From Chromera velia (Eukaryota; Sar; Chromeraceae): a stretch of 23,384 bases of DNA. Positions 19,339 to 23,384 of this stretch are shown piece by piece. The position numbers and the translations under genes were made by a program. The notes beneath the pieces are model-generated. The model worked only from the letters and a program-made list of their open reading frames with translations. It was not told where the DNA came from and made no database searches. The DNA is taken from assembly GCA_018398765.1 (NCBI GenBank), contig JAHBMJ010005449.1, forward strand, positions 18,145 to 41,528, written 5' to 3'. Numbering within the stretch: position 1 is the first letter of the stretch; each line of letters begins with the position of its first letter.

Positions 19339-21103
19339 TTATTTTTCGGAAACTCTGGGGGCTCAACGACAAACCAAAAAAGGGCGTAGGGAAAGTTTGC
19401 GAGAAAGGCTTGACTTATAAAATGGAAGAAACCGACATGAAAGCCCCTTTCGCCTTTCTCTTCTCCCTGAAAACATTCGATCCGCCCCTCATGCAGCGAT
19501 CCTCGCACCAAATTTCCCTCATATTCAAGTTGGGGACTGCCTCCTGCGCACCTTCCCTCCTTCCATCCTGGATGCCTACGCAGGAATTCGAGGACGCGAT
19601 TCTTGTCGGAGTCGGGCTTAGTGGTCGAATGCAAATGGCAAAAGACGGGGAATAGAAAGTCGACCGTCTCCTGGTCAGCACACTCCTTAAGATGAAATAC
19701 AATTTGATTGAGAAAGTTCGCCACGTTTTCCCTCGTTTGATAAAGACAACAACTTGGGTATTCGTCGCAAGAGACGGCCGCTGACTTTTCTGCCTGCGTG
19801 AGGACATCCCTACAATCCGAAGGGCGCCGCCACCCTTTCCCCCTTCGAGGGACCGACGGGACAACGACATGGAAGCCGAACATGTCAGGATCGGGCAGAT
19901 GTTTGACTTCGCGATCCTGCAACAACAGACATAGCAAAAGCAAACATTTACACGTCTTGCTCCTTTCACGGCCGCCCATTTGGGTCATGCCTTTCCTCGA
20001 TCACTTACCCACCTTGACCATCTGATCATTTGACATCGGATTCCGTGTTCTTCGATCAGGTTGAGAACCCACAAAACATTATGCATGTCTCTCTCCAAAT
20101 TGCACTCTTTCCGAATTTCATGCATGATTACACCGACTGACACAAGCATACACACAGACAGACAGACAGACAGACAGTCACATACACAGAAGTAGAGAGG
20201 TGCGCTGCGCTGCTCACTCACGCAGGTGACTTGATCAAATGAAACGCTTGTCATCGCCCTCCAGTGCACCGCCGCATCGCTTACCCGTCTGTGAGTGATT
20301 GCGTTCAAAGAGCAACGGGGCTTTGGAAGTTCTGTCGGCTGTCCTGTGCTCAGACAAAGCGTGCTGCTCTTTGCCTGGAAAGCCGACGATGAGGTCATCC
20401 ATGGAATCTGAGCGCCCCGCCCCCCACCTGAACTCTTCATAGTGGCTTCACGGAAGACATCAGGGAAAGGGCGCTTCAGGTTCAGCGCACTGAGGAGACA
20501 CTGGGTGAAGTGCCCCCCCGTAATGGTCCCACTCGCCGCCTTTCCTGCCTCGGTGGCAAATCCAAAGAAAACACATTGGTTCCTGCCTGCTTTGTCTGTC
20601 GCGACGCTAGGTGCGGAATTCTCAGAGAGCGCTGCCGCGAAGGGCGGCACAGCCAGGCATCCGTCTCCTTCTGGCTGTCCCCTGTGGAGGTCCGTCTCCT
20701 TTCGGCAACAGTCCAGAATCACGTACAAAGTTGAATTCTTCCAAGCCGCCTCAATCGCGTCCGACAGGTCAGTCACCAGAGTGTCGAGCTCCACATCTCT
20801 CGCCTGCAATCACACGCAGATAGACAGAGGTGATATCGGACGAGCCATACCGAGGCATAGTAGATCGAACTCGCAGACTCCCGAGCGGATCCTTCAACTC
20901 GTCAAGACAAAAGGTAGGAAAAGGAGAAAGGGTGGATGTGTAAGCAGACCAATCAGCATATGATTGATGTAAAGGTCAGCAGAAAAAGAGACGGGAAGGA
21001 CACATTGTCAACGGATAATGTGAGCACGGTAACGGTTGGAAATACCACCAAAGAGAAACAAAACCTTTTCGACCAACGGATAAAGAGGCAGAGAGACAAC
21101 TAG

Positions 21104-21143
<40 letters not shown>

Positions 21144-21147
21144 ATAC

Positions 21148-21178
<31 letters not shown>

Positions 21179-21219
21179 CACAGACAGACACACACACAGA
21201 CAGACAGACAGACAGACAG

Positions 21220-21250
<31 letters not shown>

Positions 21251-21276
21251 GACAGAGAGACAGACAGACAGACACA

Positions 21277-21326
<50 letters not shown>

Positions 21327-23051
21327 GAGAGAAAGACAGACACCTAAAATAAAACCAAAAAGACGCATAAACCTATTCCTGCGCACACAACAGGGTCTCC
21401 ACATATTCAAGAAAGAAACACATATACATGCGTAAGAGAATTTGGCGGAGCTGACCACTGCCCAGTCGAGAGGAACCAGGTACTGTTTCTTCTCTCCCGC
21501 CTCCGCTGCGTGCTCGTACCCGTGTCCGGCAAAATAAAAAACGACTGCCGCCCCCTGTGACAGATCGTCCCTTTTTGCTTTCAACTCAAAAAGTTTCTCT
21601 TTCACCCACCCCCTCGAGGCCTTCAGGTCCCAACGGTGTGCATTCTGAATCTCACACACGGCATCAAAACTCAACGACATTAGCTTTTTTCTCATGCCCT
21701 CAGCATCCTTTCGTGTCCCACTGAGCGAATGCCAAACCACAGGCCTCCCTCCCATCGGATCCCCCCCCCCATTGTGAGCCCCATAGTCCGATACCCCAAT
21801 GACAACTGCCACCCGCACACATGGAAGGTGCCCCTTCCGTGCATCCGATCCCCCTGTTTTTGAGTAGAAGAATGTTTGGGAACTTTCAACAGGGCATGTG
21901 GGGATTCCGAATGCTTTTCCAATGTCATGGAGAGCTTCGAAAAGGGAGGCACGGGGACGGGACTCCACTGCTTTTTTTGCGAAGCCGAGAATTTGGTCGA
22001 AATCGGCAGAGGGGACCACACCGACGGATTTGGTGCCGAAGGTGAGAGAGTGGCTGGAACGCAGGTGTTTGGCAAGGAGGCGGGCATACGTAGTTCCGTA
22101 AAAGGTGAGTGCCGTAAAATTCGAGAGAGGTGAAAAGGTCACGATCTCTTCATAAGAGATTTCCTCTTGAAGGTGAAGAGACGCCCTCGACTCTGTGTAC
22201 ATGTCGCGGCACAACCACTTGACTCGAACTGTACCCATCGGCTCTCCTGTCGCGCTGAAAATTTTGACCGAGACTCCATCTTTCTTGTCTTTGTTTGCCT
22301 CGAGGCGAATTCTCTTTCTCTGTTCTTCTGAAAGTGAAGACGATGCAAAGAGGGTGTCGAAATCGACTCTGTCAGGTTCTCTGGCCATCCCCTTACAGGG
22401 CCACTGTCTCATGACCTTTGTCCATAGACCCTCTCTCCAGTTGGGAGACGGACTGAGAACCGACTCGGACTTAGGTGCGGTATCTTCTTTCCATACAATT
22501 GGCCTTGTCTCACCACTGAAGACCTTCACCCTCCCATCCTCCGACACCACAACCACAAACGCAGGACCATTGGGGGGGGGAGTGCGTGCGATATCTTCTG
22601 CAGATGCCGTACCAAGCCCTCCCGCAATTGATGACTCCCCCCCTTCATACTTCAGACGGAAACCATACGCCCGAAACTCCCCAGTCACACCATCGACAAT
22701 CAATGCCCCATCATCATTCATCCTCTTCTTCAGGGCGTGTGCCCCAAGATCCGTCTTGACGTCTTCCGGATGAGAAAACACTTCATTCTCGTTCACACCC
22801 CCAAAGACTGTCCGTCTATCCCTCGGATCCTTTGAGGAGAGACCTTCGCATCTTTTCAGAAACTTATCTGCATTGCAGACAACGATGCGGCACCCGGCTC
22901 GCAACCCTTCGATACCCGTTTCTGCGTACATCCTCGCAGTGACGAGGACTCGGAGAGCTGTGGCGTGCCACTCCACAGAGACCCCATTGAAAGAGTTTCG
23001 AAGTTCTTCGGGAATCTCCGAATCCCCTGGATCTGAAATGGCTCTCACCAT
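19326..23051 (-). CDS. Fusion of a DisA_N/DAC-like domain and a paracaspase-like protease (peptidase C14), 3 exons
   Basis: Preferred exons on the minus strand are 23051-21456, 20803-20009 and 19916-19326, all joined in phase 0, giving about 993 residues. Residues about 30-182 resemble the diadenylate cyclase (DAC) fold. [18 protein letters not shown] aligns with the bacterial 'VGTLFVVGD' strand, [20 protein letters not shown] carries the DGA motif (114-116), and [11 protein letters not shown] sits where active enzymes have GxRHRx[18 protein letters not shown] is the last strand pair. The RHR motif is missing, so cyclase activity is unlikely and ligand sensing is more plausible. Residues 183-410 are unrecognised. 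From about 411 ([12 protein letters not shown]) a C14 protease follows, with [10 protein letters not shown], catalytic His510 in FAGHGYE, and Cys565 in ILDCCRK. A p10-like part contains [14 protein letters not shown] and PWMTSSS. FAGHGYE and DxCRK are closest to paracaspases. Exon 2 is open across a CTGT repeat (20155-20180); an alternative donor GTAAGC at 20284 would remove it. The C-terminal exon is unrecognised. ATG 23051 follows an upstream in-frame stop. Confidence 0.78.
20804..21455 (-). other. Intron 1 of the DAC-caspase gene, filled with microsatellites
   Basis: Minus-strand donor GTCAGC at 21455 and acceptor TTGCAG ending at 20804. It splits the protease domain between the catalytic His and Cys. 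About 220 of its 652 bp are (CA)n, (CAGA)n and (GA)n (21105-21322). The frame is open through it by low complexity, but splicing directly joins LVPLDWAV to ARDVELDTL, as expected for the C14 fold. Confidence 0.78.
21105..21322 (+). repeat. (CA)n/(CAGA)n/(GA)n compound microsatellite
   Basis: Alternating blocks of CA, CAGA and GA repeats. Frames across it are Cys/Val/Ser/Leu repeats and are not separate genes. Confidence 0.95.
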
Positions 23052-23384
23052 GGCTGTGCTGTCAGACTGCACGTCCCTTCAGTGCATGTCAGTTGAGTTC
23101 AGACTAACTGACTGACCTTCGTGAATGTCATTCAACTTGATGCCTCTGTACGATTGTTCTGCTGTACGCAAGCCATCAAAAGAACCGCAGCTCTTCTGAA
23201 GATCTCAGTCATCGGCTTGATTCCATGTGCAGGAAGCGGCTACAACTTGCATTTCAAATTCTGGGTGGAAGGTCAACTGCACTGTCTCAGAACCCATGCA
23301 CGAGTGTAATCGATCACCCCATACTACGCACCTCTCGCAGCATCGCCTGCGCGCCACCCCCGCCCGCGCTCCCCGATATAGCTC
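23052..23384. other. Upstream region of the DAC-caspase gene
   Basis: No gene is supported. On the minus strand the stretch GGGACGTGCAG just before the start could be a splice acceptor (AG at 23067-23068), so an upstream exon is possible. The last 50 bases are very GC-rich. Confidence 0.45.

Noticed and set aside
19326-20125. A TIR-like or TAF5-like domain in the C-terminal part of the caspase gene
   Set aside because: A few residues ([18 protein letters not shown]) looked suggestive, but the required motifs and spacing are absent.
23052-23072. Start of the DAC-caspase protein at 23072
   Set aside because: That codon is GTG; the first ATG in frame is at 23051, and a stop lies just upstream of the GTG.

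Overview
The window is nuclear DNA from an intron-rich eukaryote. Its genes have spliceosomal introns with GT..AG ends. Several introns are packed with (CA)n, (GA)n and (CAGA)n microsatellites, there is one tRNA gene, and there are several non-coding transposon remnants. A recognisable axonemal (flagellar) gene points to a flagellated single-celled organism. A chromerid-like alveolate alga fits the general look (moderate GC, microsatellite-filled introns, Ser/Gly homopolymers), but nothing here proves it.

Layout. 49-122: tRNA-Arg(ACG). 482-2617 (+): a five-exon gene for a DRC8/EFCAB2-like EF-hand protein of the nexin-dynein regulatory complex. 3331-8033: a nested transposon block. Its outer part has terminal inverted repeats built from 11-bp units. 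A 3.7-kb LTR element without coding capacity (4291-7970) sits inside it, with 325-bp LTRs and a 5-bp target duplication. 8600-11313 (+): a two-exon gene for a divergent protein-kinase-like protein. 11755-13005: a tandem duplication of about 640 bp. 13060-15100: microsatellites, then AT-rich DNA. 15330-19338 (-): exons of an unrecognised gene with a C2HC zinc-finger-like motif. 19326-23051 (-): a gene joining a diadenylate-cyclase-like (DisA_N/DAC) domain to a paracaspase-like protease domain.

The most interesting item is the DAC-paracaspase fusion. The DAC half keeps the DGA motif but lacks the RHR motif needed for cyclase activity. The protease half keeps its His and Cys. This suggests a one-protein device in which a degenerate cyclic-dinucleotide-family domain senses a ligand and controls a caspase-like effector, resembling the logic of bacterial conflict systems. 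The unrecognised gene downstream on the same strand may be a separate neighbour or a continuation of the same transcription unit.

Other notable points are a recurrent GTCAG splice donor, a 46-bp duplicated exon start with two equivalent acceptors, a possible half-tRNA-Asn primer site in the LTR element, almost pure transition divergence between its LTRs, and an in-frame TAG followed by a long open protein-like tail. All exon models come from reading frames, splice motifs and family knowledge; no transcript evidence was available.
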